This document shows, in pieces, positions 51,752 through 60,217 of a DNA stretch of 64,000 nt. The notes beneath the pieces are model-generated. The model worked only from the letters and a program-made list of their open reading frames with translations, did no database searches and had not been told where the DNA came from. Numbering within the stretch: the stretch's first letter is position 1; each line of letters starts with the position of its first letter. Origin of the DNA: JARIHD01 sp964610985 (lineage in GTDB: Bacteria; Patescibacteriota; Saccharimonadia; Saccharimonadales; UBA4665); assembly GCA_964610985.1 (NCBI GenBank), contig CAZSZJ010000002.1, forward strand, positions 13,941 to 77,940, given 5' to 3'. The translations under genes were made by a program, and so were the position numbers.

Positions 51752-51775
51752 AAAAGCCACCTCCGAGAAGGTGGC
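51750..51775 (-). terminator. Rho-independent terminator of the small RNA
   Basis: 7-bp stem GCCACCT / AGGTGGC, 6-nt loop, followed on the minus strand by six Ts. No T-run on the plus strand, so it does not serve the DUF3800 gene. Confidence 0.75.
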
Positions 51776-51839
51776 CAGCTAGTCAAGTAGTCTTTGCAGA
51801 CTTTTCCTAACGAGGAATTTGTCCCTGGTAGCTTGTTAT
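51750..51839 (-). ncRNA. Candidate structured small RNA, about 90 nt
   Basis: From a consensus minus-strand promoter (51846-51874) to a rho-independent terminator (51750-51775) there is no ORF, but several hairpins: TTCCT-CGTT-AGGAA, AGTCT-GCAA-AGACT with a GNRA-type loop, possible closing CCAG/CTGG pairing, and the terminator stem GCCACCT-TCTCGG-AGGTGGC. It does not match any RNA family that I recognise. It lies tail-to-tail with the DUF3800 gene, whose stop it just touches. Confidence 0.6.
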
Positions 51840-51845
51840 GAGTAC

Positions 51846-51874
51846 AGTATAAGCGAGAGCGATAAAAGTGTCAA
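51846..51874 (-). promoter_or_regulatory. Consensus sigma-70 promoter for the small RNA
   Basis: Minus strand TTGACA (51869-51874), exactly 17 nt, TATACT (51846-51851). The best promoter match in the window; predicted start near 51839. Confidence 0.75.
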
Positions 51875-51916
51875 TAAGGGCAATGCAAGACTGTCCCCAA
51901 GCAAGGTGACACTTTT
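51864..51916. repeat. Inverted repeat between the small RNA and the 52030 gene
   Basis: Perfect 10-bp arms AAAAGTGTCA (51864-51873) and TGACACTTTT (51907-51916), 33 nt apart, with extended similarity outwards up to a TATACT on each side. It includes the small-RNA -35 box. Rightwards the copy leads to an extended -10 TGTTATACT (51932-51940). Either an inverted duplication of a promoter or a mobile-element end. Confidence 0.5.
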
Positions 51917-52029
51917 CGTCGCTACCGCATCTGTTATACTGATTCTAACGTCTCCTCTACCTATTAAAATAAAAGGAATGTGAGGGGTAGGCAAAATATA
52001 TCAGCACGCCAATCACAGACTTACTCACC

Positions 52030-52830
52030 ATGACACAACCACTTCCCTCAATTACTAACCAACAACAAGCAATACTAAAACTCCTATATAGATATAGATT
52101 CCTAAATAGAAAACAAATACAGACATTACTAAATCATAAAGATAAAAGAAGAATTATAAGTTGGTTAAAAGACCTACGAGATAAACAGTATGTAGATTGG
52201 CACTACGACTCAAAAGACTTTATCGCCAAGTCCCAACCAGGAATCTACTACCTAGCCCTCAATGGCATTCGGTACTTACGCAGTCTTAATGAATACCCGA
52301 ACGAAGAACTGCGAAAACGCTACAAAGAACCAACACGGACGCAGGCGTTTATTGAAAGATGTTTGCTTATAGCGGATTGTTGCATCACTCTACGCGCCAA
52401 AACTAATGATGAAGTGCAGTATGACTGCATACTGCCGTCGGACTATGCCGATCCTACCAATGAGTACCATTTTCTAATCGAGCCGAAACTATCCCTCTGC
52501 TTCATAAAACAAAACGACGACCAGACTACGAGCTACCTGCTCGAAGTGCTTGACCCCCTCATGCCGAGATATGCCGTTAGAAAACGAATTAAGGATTATA
52601 CAGAGTACCTAGCAAGTGGTGATTGGCAAGATAAAACCGGATATGATGAGCCGCCGGTTATCCTCGTAGCCTGCCCGACTGTAGCCGATCTTGTGTATGC
52701 CAAACGGCGGGCAAAGAAAGAGACTGAGGACAATGATCTAGATGAAGACGAGGCTTCGCGCATTCGTTTTGCTACTATGGAGAAGATTAAGCAGTTTGGT
52801 GTGACGGCGAGGATTTGGGAGGAAATATAG
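52030..52830 (+). CDS. Replication-relaxation-like protein (winged helix plus nuclease-like domain)
   Basis: 266 residues. N-terminal winged helix (NQQQAILKLLYRYRFLNRKQIQTLLNHKDKRRIISWLKDLRDKQYVDWHY), then the domain of Replic_Relax/MobC-like proteins with IYYLALNGIRYLRSL, FIERCLLIADCCITL, a strand pair with E-x-K-like FLIEPKLSLCFIK and LLEVLDP, and RKRIKDYTEYL. Such proteins belong to plasmids and mobilizable elements. The first 60 codons are far more AT-rich (ATA Ile, AGA Arg, TTA/CTA Leu) than the rest. ATG lacks a clear ribosome binding site. Confidence 0.6.
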   Translation: MTQPLPSITNQQQAILKLLYRYRFLNRKQIQTLLNHKDKRRIISWLKDLRDKQYVDWHYDSKDFIAKSQPGIYYLALNGIRYLRSLNEYPNEELRKRYKEPTRTQAFIERCLLIADCCITLRAKTNDEVQYDCILPSDYADPTNEYHFLIEPKLSLCFIKQNDDQTTSYLLEVLDPLMPRYAVRKRIKDYTEYLASGDWQDKTGYDEPPVILVACPTVADLVYAKRRAKKETEDNDLDEDEASRIRFATMEKIKQFGVTARIWEEI

Positions 52831-52870
52831 CTACTTCTCGTAACTCTCTTTTGCTTGCAAATGAGAGTTG

Positions 52871-52898
52871 ACCTCTTTTCAGAAGGAAAAGAGGTTTT
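52871..52898 (+). terminator. Rho-independent terminator of the 52030 gene
   Basis: 10-bp perfect stem ACCTCTTTTC / GAAAAGAGGT, 5-nt loop, then TTT, 40 nt after the stop codon. Confidence 0.75.
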
Positions 52899-52914
52899 AA
52901 GGTATCATAGGGAC

Positions 52915-53379
52915 ATGACAATTATTCCTGACGCTCGCATAGAAGAGCTAATCCGCCAATGCCAACAAGAAGCTGAGAAATCCATTCAAGAAGGCAATCC
53001 TCCTTTTGGTTGTGTGATCACTGATCCTAGCGGTGAGGTGCTAATGACGGCTCACAATCAACAAAATACCGACAATGACCCTACTGCTCACGCCGAAATA
53101 CTCGCTCTTAGGGGCTTAGGGCAAAAGCTCCAAAGCCGTTACCTTGATGATTGCGTTATGTTTGCAAATGCTGAAAGCTGCTCAATGTGTATGTCGGCCA
53201 GCATCAAAGCCCATATCAAAACCTTTTACTTTGGCGCAGCGTCGGAAGCCAGGATGAATCCCTGGCTGACTGTCCGGGACGTAGCCGCCAAAGCAACCAC
53301 ACCGCTTGAGATCCATAGTCCTATCCTTGGCGAGGAGTGTGCCGAGCAGATCGCTAGAGGCAGAACAACAAATGGATAA
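52915..53379 (+). CDS. Nucleoside deaminase (CMP/dCMP-deaminase fold)
   Basis: 154 residues. Zinc and proton-shuttle motif THAEILAL (H-A-E) and the second ligand pair ESCSMCMS (C-x-x-C) are intact, after PPFGCVITD. Related to guanine deaminases and tRNA-adenosine deaminases; without the tRNA-binding features visible, a free base or nucleoside substrate is more likely. ATG at 52915 is 6 nt after TATCAT; the frame opens 20 codons earlier inside the terminator hairpin. Overlaps the truncated gene after it. Confidence 0.85.
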   Translation: MTIIPDARIEELIRQCQQEAEKSIQEGNPPFGCVITDPSGEVLMTAHNQQNTDNDPTAHAEILALRGLGQKLQSRYLDDCVMFANAESCSMCMSASIKAHIKTFYFGAASEARMNPWLTVRDVAAKATTPLEIHSPILGEECAEQIARGRTTNG

Positions 53380-53518
53380 TACTGACCGTGCCGAACAAAT
53401 CCTCGAAAACATTATCCACGCCACCATCGCCACCTCATCTAAAGATGGGCAGCCCTGGAATAGCCCCGTCCGCTTTGTGCATGATGTTGACTTAGGCGAG
53501 AGCTCAGGCTATCAATAA
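53372..53518 (+). pseudogene. Truncated pyridoxamine-5'-phosphate-oxidase-like gene
   Basis: ATG overlaps the deaminase stop by 8 nt. The 48 residues read AEQILENIIHATIATSSKDGQPWNSPVRFVHDVD, the first two strands of a split-barrel flavin-binding protein, then run into unrelated codons (GESSGYQ) and stop. The rest of the fold is missing, so this is a 5' fragment. Confidence 0.65.
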
Positions 53519-53535
53519 TCATTTGATCTGGACAT

Positions 53536-53857
53536 ATGGAATATCCACACACAGTAACAAACCGCCCTTATTCTTTCTTCGAGTTCCAGGAGGATGAAGA
53601 GAAACTTAAATCTATCCTGAGTGCCAAAGGCATTAAATACGGCACAGATAATATATAGTGGCCTGCGCACGTATTCTGAATTTAATTATCCCCTGCAAAC
53701 AGCGCTCGACCGAGAAATGCAGGTTTTTTGAGCTAACGCTAGAAACCCCAACCGGCCAAAAACTGGTCGAACCCTGTCGTCAGTAGTCGATTTTTATAAA
53801 GGGCTGCGGGAAGCGGCTGAACCTTACGCGGATGTCGACGGCGGTTATGAAGCTTAG
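53536..53857 (+). pseudogene. Remnant of a small gene broken by frameshifts
   Basis: Three frames in succession give protein-like text: MEYPHTVTNRPYSFFEFQ with EDEEKLKSILSAKGIKYG (from 53536), then YSGLRTYSEFNYPLQTALDREMQVF, then after more breaks VVDFYKGLREAAEPYADVDGGYEA ending at 53857. Not identified. The final stop overlaps that of the convergent pentapeptide gene. Frame joins are my reconstruction. Apart from this the 53519-53853 stretch holds nothing. Confidence 0.4.
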
Positions 53858-54507
53858 TCTGCTATCGATAGGCCGAGCTCTAGCGCGAGTTGCGGTGCGA
53901 CCATAGCAAGCTGCGCCGAATCAATGGTTAGGCCTCGCAGGAATTGCCACCCTCGAATATCAAAAAGCTGCGACGAACGCGCATCGACTCCGCGGATTTT
54001 GCATTGCCCAAACTCCACCTTTTCTAGATGTGTGTTTTCAAACACGACATCGGTCAGTTCGGCAGCCTGAAAATCCGTCTCGGTCAATTGACAATCGATA
54101 AACTGCACGCGGGTAAGCTTGGCAAACCGAAAATTGGCCATGTCGAGTTTGCAGTTTTCAAACACGACGTCTTTTATGGTCGAGCGGCTCAGGTCTACAC
54201 CGGTCATGCGTCCGCCTGTTATATGCACGCGAATCAACGAACTTTCAGAACAATGCGCCGCGGAAAAATCGCAGGCTTTTAACTCGACGTCGGAAAGACC
54301 GAGCTTTTCCAGCCGCGCCTCGATAAATAGGACGCGCTCAAGCAAGCCCTCGTCAATGCTCAAATTTGGCGCATGTATGGCGCTCGCATCAGCTAGGGAG
54401 AGGCTAATTTGGTCAAGCGATGCTTCGCTGGTGAGCCGCCGTATATCGATATCATCTAGGGACGATCTGGAGATCTGGGGCTTATTAAGTTTGGGTTTGG
54501 TCGGCAT
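53854..54507 (-). CDS. Pentapeptide-repeat protein
   Basis: 217 residues. From about 70 to 185 there is a run of five-residue repeats with central Leu/Phe (ACDFS, DLSRS, ANFRF, TDFQA, KVEFG, GVDAR), predicting a right-handed beta helix; the C-terminal helix (LALELGLSIAD) may cap it. Some such proteins protect gyrase by DNA mimicry; nothing here proves that. ATG at 54507 is 6 nt after TATACT, a leaderless start. The Fic protein (gyrase as target in some relatives) is far away in this window. Confidence 0.8.
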   Translation of the reverse strand: MPTKPKLNKPQISRSSLDDIDIRRLTSEASLDQISLSLADASAIHAPNLSIDEGLLERVLFIEARLEKLGLSDVELKACDFSAAHCSESSLIRVHITGGRMTGVDLSRSTIKDVVFENCKLDMANFRFAKLTRVQFIDCQLTETDFQAAELTDVVFENTHLEKVEFGQCKIRGVDARSSQLFDIRGWQFLRGLTIDSAQLAMVAPQLALELGLSIAD

Positions 54508-54607
54508 ATGCCGAGTATATCAGAAGTACATGCATAGCGGTTATTATTGAAAATCTACATGAGGACAAAATGCATCGGGGTGCTAACCATGGTATAATAG
54601 GTTGACT

Positions 54608-55506
54608 ATGAGCGAAACGTATGGTCAAATCGGCACGCCTGGATCCGATGCCAATTTTGATCAACGTGAAGCCACCCTCCAGGTACAGCATGCCACCAAC
54701 GAACGTCCAGTACACGGCTCCTTGAAACCGCCAACCGACGAAAACTCTCCGGACGAAGAGCGTTTCCCCCGTGAGATGCTTTGCAAATTGTTGACGATCA
54801 TCGTAACCCTGCGATGCCTGTGGCTCGTACGTTTTTGCTCGAAGCTACGCCGAATGCTTTTCCGGATGGTCCGATTGACAATTATCGTGGGACTGGCAAA
54901 ACGCAGGGCTACTGGCTTGGCCAGCTGGGCGATCCTTTAACAGACAGGGTTCGCGTCAAAGATGACTATCGCTTTCATGATGCACTGCACCTGACATTTA
55001 TGACGCACCTGGGTTATTCGCCAACCATCCGTCGGCTCTTGCGTCTGGAACGGCGGAGCGATCCCATGAAAGATTACAGCGACGACGGCCCGCGCGCTGC
55101 GGAGCAAGAAGAAGCTATGTTCAACAAACTTGGCATGGGCCGCCATCTAAGCGGTCTCATTATTCCCAATATGTACCGGGTTGAATTCGCCATCGAAGAA
55201 GGCTGGAATGTGGAGAAGTTGGTGTCGCCCGGTGAGGGTATCGCGCCGCATGATTGGGAGCGGGCGCTACTGATAGGCGTACGGCTATTTTGTTTGATCG
55301 CCAATACTATTGGCGCGATCCGGGCGCGCGACTATTCACTATTCATGGACCCAGATGAAAAGAAATACAGTGCGTGGGTGCATCTTAACTTGGATGAAAA
55401 AGCAGTGCGATTTTCGCTGGACGGCGCGGAGGCTGCAAAAGAGGTGGCACCGATTCTGCCGAATACGAAGTTATTTTGGACCGACGGGCGGCCGTACGAC
55501 GGCTAG
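54608..55506 (+). pseudogene. MazG-like nucleotide pyrophosphohydrolase gene with a -1 frameshift
   Basis: Frame 1 from ATG 54608 (MSETYGQIGTPGSDANFDQ...DENSPDEERFPREML) and frame 2 from about 54781 (QIVDDHRNPAMPVARTFLLEATPNAFPDG...) join as one protein if CTTTG at 54779-54783 had one more T. Frame 2 contains YRFHDALHLTFMTHLGYSPTIRRLLRLERRSDP...DGPRAAEQEEA, a conserved helix-helix text of MazG-like dNTP pyrophosphatase relatives. TATAAT at 54593-54598 is 9 nt before the ATG, so the promoter belongs to frame 1. The downstream frame also has a TTG at 54781 but no ribosome binding site. A base-calling error or real decay cannot be told apart here. Confidence 0.55.
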
Positions 55507-55585
55507 TTTTTGGTCGGCTTTGAAAAGCAAGCAACGAAGCAGTCAAATACACTCCAACTTACTAGCTATACGTTGCTGTGTTTTT

Positions 55586-58500
55586 TTATTTTAATAGGTC
55601 GTTTTCGAATGATTCGACGCCGGAAAGATCTGCAGAATAACCGCCAATGTCCGGCAAGTCCAAAGCCTTAATGCGCTCCCAAACCGCGACTGCCAGCCGC
55701 CGCGCTCGCTCGTATTCGGCAGCATCAAAGGTAAGGTGCAATTCGCAGATCTGACCGTTTTCGTCCGATTCGACAAATTCTAAATAACCGTCGGTCACGG
55801 TATACCCGCCAAAGGTATGCGAGCCTTCGACCAGCGCCTTGTACATATAGAGTTGTTGGCGATATTTGTGCAGTTTGAGCTCTCGCTTCCAGGATGCAAA
55901 CCCCTTGCCCGTTTTGTAGTCGACGATGGTGATCGTCTTTTTTTCTTTATTTATGATGAGTTTGTCGATCTTGCCGGTCAGATGTGCATCGCCGATAAAT
56001 ACGCCTTCATGTCGAAAACTGTATTCGGCCACGTTATCCGGCCCAAAAGTGTGCGCCCGCTGCGCCAAATAGATGCTCAGCGCCGCATAGCCGCGCTCCA
56101 AATACAAGGTCGTGTCAGATGCGCCCAGTCGCTTGAGTTTGAGACGCTGCTCAAATGTCCGCTGCACGGCTTTTTCGCTCGGCAATAGTCCTTCTGCGGC
56201 CGTAATTTTGTGCATCCATTCCAGTGTTTCATGTATGGCGTTGCCGTAGTGCATCACCGGCCGAGGCGTAACGGGAAAACGCAGTACCGTCTTCATAAGG
56301 AATGCGACTGGACCGCTATGCACCACGTCCGTAAAATCGTTCACATGTGTAGGGCTGAGCTGAAACTGCGTCAATCGTTCGCCGAGCAAAGCGCGCAGAT
56401 CCCCCGCGGTGAGTGCCGTTTCGTGGCGGCGTTGCCAGTAGGCGGCGAGTTCGGTAGTAGGTGCGGTTGCCGCACCGACTTCGATCGGTTTGACGAGCTG
56501 CTGACCTTCGGGGAGTGTCGGGCTGAGTACCACTTGCCCGTCAGTCTGTTCACTCAAATAGCGCAGGCGTGCCTGTGTTTTGCCTGCATAGTTCCGCGCG
56601 TAGTTCACTAAATATAGCTGCGTTTTGGCGCGTGTGATTGCCACGTAAAAGAGCCGCAAGCGTTCGTCGTTGGTCGCTCCTGCATACCGGATGTACTGCA
56701 AGTTTGCTGGCAAGCTGATGCGGCTGCTGGCTCCGCGGGCCTTGCTGCCCCAGGCCTCGTCGCTCACGGCCAGCACAAACACGGCCTCGAATTCCATTCC
56801 TTTGGATTTAAAAGCGGTCATCAGCTGCACGGCATTTGTGCCCGAGGCGTACGGGCTGGTATTGAGAATTTTGATTTCTGCGGCGCGGTGAGCATCGACA
56901 AAATCGATCAAATCCTGGAGGTATAACTGTTCGTCTCCGTCACGTTTGTATTCGCGCAGGCGTGCGCGTAGCACGATCAGACCAGTCAAAAGATCCCAAA
57001 ATTTACCCTGCCCCGCACCCGAACTGGCCGTACGATCAAACAAGCTTATTTGTGCCTCAAACCCGCCAAAATAATACTCATAATACGGCGAACTGTAATC
57101 ATCAAATCCGGGTTCGCCCAGATCAAGCGGCGTGCTGCCCACCAAATAGTCCACCATGGTTTCAAGCGTTTCTGCGGCTGCCAGCTGACTGAGGCGAATG
57201 AAAAACAGCGCTGCCGGTTTCAGCGCTTCATCATCCAAAAGTGCTTCTGTCCACGACATATCGTCGTCATTGGTCTGCCACGAAAGCCGCCAGATAGCGC
57301 TAGTCGCCAAATCCCAAAAATCAAAACTGAGCACCTCCGACCATAATACATTGCTGCGCATGACGTCGCCTTTTTGTAGCGCCAGTACTAGTTCCGCCAT
57401 GCGCAGGAGCTGCGTAATCGCCGGGTCGTCCAAAATGTTTTCACGCTTTTCATATCGCACGGGGATATCCAGTTTTTGCAAAAATGGTACGAGCGGTTCC
57501 AGGTATTTGTGCTGCGGTGCGAGCACGGCAATTTCATTCGGCGGCACGCCGTCGTCGATCAGCTCTTTGATGCGCTGGGCGGTCCAGGCAAACTGCATCA
57601 CGTCGCTGGCGGCCTCGCGGCGTTCGACTATAGCGCGTTTTGGCAGCTGTTTGTTTTCGGCTGTCAGTGTTTTTTCGATCTGCGGAAAATGATGGTGCAG
57701 GCGTTCTTCTATTTGTTCGGCAATGTTTCGGGCGGTGTGCAATATGTCGGCGTGCGAACGGTAGTTTTGCGTCAGCGGTACCGGCAAAACATCGCGGTAT
57801 AGCTGGTTGAACTGCAACATGTGCGAATAGTTGGCGCCTTGAAAGGCATATATCGCCTGGTCGTCGTCGCCTACGGCCAGTACGTTGGGACGGCCTTCGT
57901 TGACCGGGTTGTCTGTGAGCAGCTCCACGATGCGCAGCTGCGCGCCGTTGGTGTCCTGAAATTCGTCGAGCAAAATGTATTGGTAACGTTCTTGTAGCGT
58001 AAAACGCAGGTCATTATTGGTCTCGAGGGCGTGCACCGCGCGCAGAATCATATCGTCGTAGTCGAACAGGCCGCGGGCCTTGAGTTCCGTCAGATACTGC
58101 TCGTATACGTCGCCTACGGCCAGCAGCTTTTGATTGGCCTTCAAGCCGTCCACGACAAACTGCCCCTGATCGTCTTTGGCTAGCCAGGCATTTTTCCACT
58201 TGGTGAGTGGTGTGGTTTTGCCTTCGCGGGTAGCTTCGGCAATCGCTTCGTTGAGTTCTTCGAGGAATAATTGAGACAAAGGCAGGACGGAGGGCATGGG
58301 GCGGTCTATTACGTCAATCTTCCGCAGCCGCTCCTGCATGCGCTCAAATGCTGCCATATCCTTTTTGGTGACTCGCAGCATATTTCCGAGCTCCTCCGTC
58401 ACTACCAGACTGGCTTTGGCGATAAACGCCAGGTTGTGGTTGGCCACGGATCGCAAGCCGTCCGGCGTTAGCAAACTACGCTTGGCATCGCTCACCAGCG

Positions 58501-58945
58501 ACCGTATGTCGCCTATGTACGCATCGGAATATTTGAGCGGATTACCAAACGGCAGTGCGGCAATAATCTCGCGGTATATTTGGTCGATGCCCAGTTCGTC
58601 AACCGGCTGCAGGTCACTGCCGTCCAAAAAATAATCAGGAAAACGGCGGATGAGGTCACTGCCAAAAGCGTGATACGTACTAATCGTTACATCGTACGCA
58701 GCTTGCCCGATTAGCGACGCTAATCGTTCTCGCATAGTTGCTGCAGCAGAATCGGTAAACGTCAGACAGAGAATATTTTGCGGCAGCGTGTCGGTCGTGG
58801 CTAAAATATGTGCGATGCGCGTGGTGAGCAGCTGCGTTTTACCCGTACCCGGGCCAGCAATAACCAGCACCGGTCCATCGGTGGTCCAGACGGCTTTTTT
58901 TTGAGCGTCATTTAGCCAGCGTAACGCATCCTCATACTTCCCCAT
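55586..58945 (-). CDS. UvrD/REP-family helicase fused to a PD-(D/E)XK nuclease
   Basis: 1119 residues. Superfamily 1A helicase motifs: Walker A GPGTGKT (31-37), ILCLTFTDSAAATMRERL, YQYILLDEFQDTN (DExx), VGDDDQAIYAFQGA and LTQNYRSHADIL, then VQLMTAFKSKGMEFEAVFV and FYVAITRAKTQLYL. The last 250 residues are a RecB/Cas4-like nuclease: HLTGKIDKLIINKEKKTITIVDYKTGKG (D...D-x-K) and QQLYMYKAL (Q-x-x-x-Y). This AddA/AdnA-like fusion should process DNA ends for recombination or repair. Start follows TACAAT by 7 nt. Confidence 0.9.
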   Translation of the reverse strand: MGKYEDALRWLNDAQKKAVWTTDGPVLVIAGPGTGKTQLLTTRIAHILATTDTLPQNILCLTFTDSAAATMRERLASLIGQAAYDVTISTYHAFGSDLIRRFPDYFLDGSDLQPVDELGIDQIYREIIAALPFGNPLKYSDAYIGDIRSLVSDAKRSLLTPDGLRSVANHNLAFIAKASLVVTEELGNMLRVTKKDMAAFERMQERLRKIDVIDRPMPSVLPLSQLFLEELNEAIAEATREGKTTPLTKWKNAWLAKDDQGQFVVDGLKANQKLLAVGDVYEQYLTELKARGLFDYDDMILRAVHALETNNDLRFTLQERYQYILLDEFQDTNGAQLRIVELLTDNPVNEGRPNVLAVGDDDQAIYAFQGANYSHMLQFNQLYRDVLPVPLTQNYRSHADILHTARNIAEQIEERLHHHFPQIEKTLTAENKQLPKRAIVERREAASDVMQFAWTAQRIKELIDDGVPPNEIAVLAPQHKYLEPLVPFLQKLDIPVRYEKRENILDDPAITQLLRMAELVLALQKGDVMRSNVLWSEVLSFDFWDLATSAIWRLSWQTNDDDMSWTEALLDDEALKPAALFFIRLSQLAAAETLETMVDYLVGSTPLDLGEPGFDDYSSPYYEYYFGGFEAQISLFDRTASSGAGQGKFWDLLTGLIVLRARLREYKRDGDEQLYLQDLIDFVDAHRAAEIKILNTSPYASGTNAVQLMTAFKSKGMEFEAVFVLAVSDEAWGSKARGASSRISLPANLQYIRYAGATNDERLRLFYVAITRAKTQLYLVNYARNYAGKTQARLRYLSEQTDGQVVLSPTLPEGQQLVKPIEVGAATAPTTELAAYWQRRHETALTAGDLRALLGERLTQFQLSPTHVNDFTDVVHSGPVAFLMKTVLRFPVTPRPVMHYGNAIHETLEWMHKITAAEGLLPSEKAVQRTFEQRLKLKRLGASDTTLYLERGYAALSIYLAQRAHTFGPDNVAEYSFRHEGVFIGDAHLTGKIDKLIINKEKKTITIVDYKTGKGFASWKRELKLHKYRQQLYMYKALVEGSHTFGGYTVTDGYLEFVESDENGQICELHLTFDAAEYERARRLAVAVWERIKALDLPDIGGYSADLSGVESFENDLLK

Positions 58946-58975
58946 TACTTTTATTGTACGGCAAGTTTAGGGTTT

Positions 58976-60166
58976 TTACAGATTCTTTGCACAAGTCGGA
59001 CAAGTTTCCTCATTTTGGAATTCGGTCATCCATTGTTTGGTCGCGCGCCACCAGGGTTCGTAGTCTTTAAACCCGACCATGTCGCCAGCTAGCCGCAATA
59101 GCCAACCCAGGAAGCCGTAAATCTGAACCTTGCCCCATAACACGGCCGCCCAGTTGTGGCCGACAGGAATAACGTAGATCGGGCGTTTTGGCACGTAGCG
59201 CTTCATAAGCCGCCCAAGAATGTGGCGTTCAATGTTTTTGGCAACGTAGAGGCCGTCGTACAGGGCAGTTTGGGCCATGCCGCTGTATTCGGTGGCAGCA
59301 TTGTCACCGATGACGTAGACGCCCGGCTCGGCCTGGAGGTATTCGTCGACGGCAACCTTGCCATGGTCGCTCATTGTAAAGTCATTTTCTTTGTAGAACG
59401 AGCTGGTAGTTGTACCGGCATTCCATACGACTGTGTGGCTTTGGATGGGTTTGCCGTTAACGGTGAGCGTATCGGCGGTCATGCCTTCGACCATTTGGCC
59501 GCAGTACAAACGGACGCCTAAACGTTTGAGCCGCCCGGCAATGGAACGTGACATGCGATCGGGCATCCTTGGTACGAGTTTTGGTGCGGCCTCTACCAGA
59601 TCGACATGTATTTTGCGCCGAGGCATGTTATGTGCATGCATAATTTCTTGGATGTAGCCGGTCAGTGCGCCGGCGAGTTCGATACCAGTCGGACCACCGC
59701 CCACAATAACATAGTCCAGATTGGGCTGACGTTTGTCGGTGAGCTGTTCGTGCAGATGATTTTTAAACCGTAAGGCACTATCGGGGGTTATGATGTTGTA
59801 CGAATATTTTTCAATGCCTTTGATGCCAAAATAATTGGGCTTGGAGCCGAGCGATAAAATGAGTGTATCGTATGGATATGATTTGCCATCTTCGGTAAGT
59901 ATTGCCTTCTTTTTGCGGTCGAGGTGCGCGGCTTTTCCACGGACGACGGTTACATCTTTGCCTTCAAAGATGCGAGATAGGGGTAGATTGGACTGTGCCT
60001 CTGAGCCGCCGGTCGCTGTGTGGTACAGCGTAGGGTAGTAGTAAAAAGTGTCGTGATCCGAAAGCAGGGTTAGTGCGACCCGGTCATTGCCGGCGAGTTC
60101 AAGCGCGGCTTTTATGCCACCGAATCCACCGCCCACGACCAACACGCGTGTTTTATTTTCTGTCAT
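58976..60166 (-). CDS. ndh: Type II NADH dehydrogenase (NDH-2)
   Basis: 396 residues. FAD site VLVVGGGFGGIKAALEL at 8-24 and NAD(P)H site DYVIVGGGPTGIELAGAL near 150; VYVIGDNAATEYSG is the second FAD motif. The C-terminal amphipathic region (GFLGWLLRLAGDMVGF) suits membrane-surface binding, and the protein ends with a CPTC pair. It would oxidise NADH with a quinone or other acceptor without pumping. No terminal oxidase or quinone gene is visible in the window. Consensus TATAAT 7 nt before ATG, leaderless. Confidence 0.85.
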   Translation of the reverse strand: MTENKTRVLVVGGGFGGIKAALELAGNDRVALTLLSDHDTFYYYPTLYHTATGGSEAQSNLPLSRIFEGKDVTVVRGKAAHLDRKKKAILTEDGKSYPYDTLILSLGSKPNYFGIKGIEKYSYNIITPDSALRFKNHLHEQLTDKRQPNLDYVIVGGGPTGIELAGALTGYIQEIMHAHNMPRRKIHVDLVEAAPKLVPRMPDRMSRSIAGRLKRLGVRLYCGQMVEGMTADTLTVNGKPIQSHTVVWNAGTTTSSFYKENDFTMSDHGKVAVDEYLQAEPGVYVIGDNAATEYSGMAQTALYDGLYVAKNIERHILGRLMKRYVPKRPIYVIPVGHNWAAVLWGKVQIYGFLGWLLRLAGDMVGFKDYEPWWRATKQWMTEFQNEETCPTCAKNL

Positions 60167-60217
60167 GCTTATGATTATACAGAAGCCCGGCTGTTCGTAT
60201 AGCCCTTTACGGTGTTA

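Noticed and set aside
54760..54783. TTTCCCC slippery-like heptamer in frame, suggesting programmed -1 frameshifting in the MazG-like gene
   Set aside because: The -1 frame meets a TGA at 54772 right after the heptamer, so slippage there cannot reach the downstream frame; a T-run indel at 54780 explains the data better.
54602..54940. 112-codon ORF as a separate gene
   Set aside because: Its second half (after REML) is out-of-frame reading of the MazG-like body and has no protein-like pattern.
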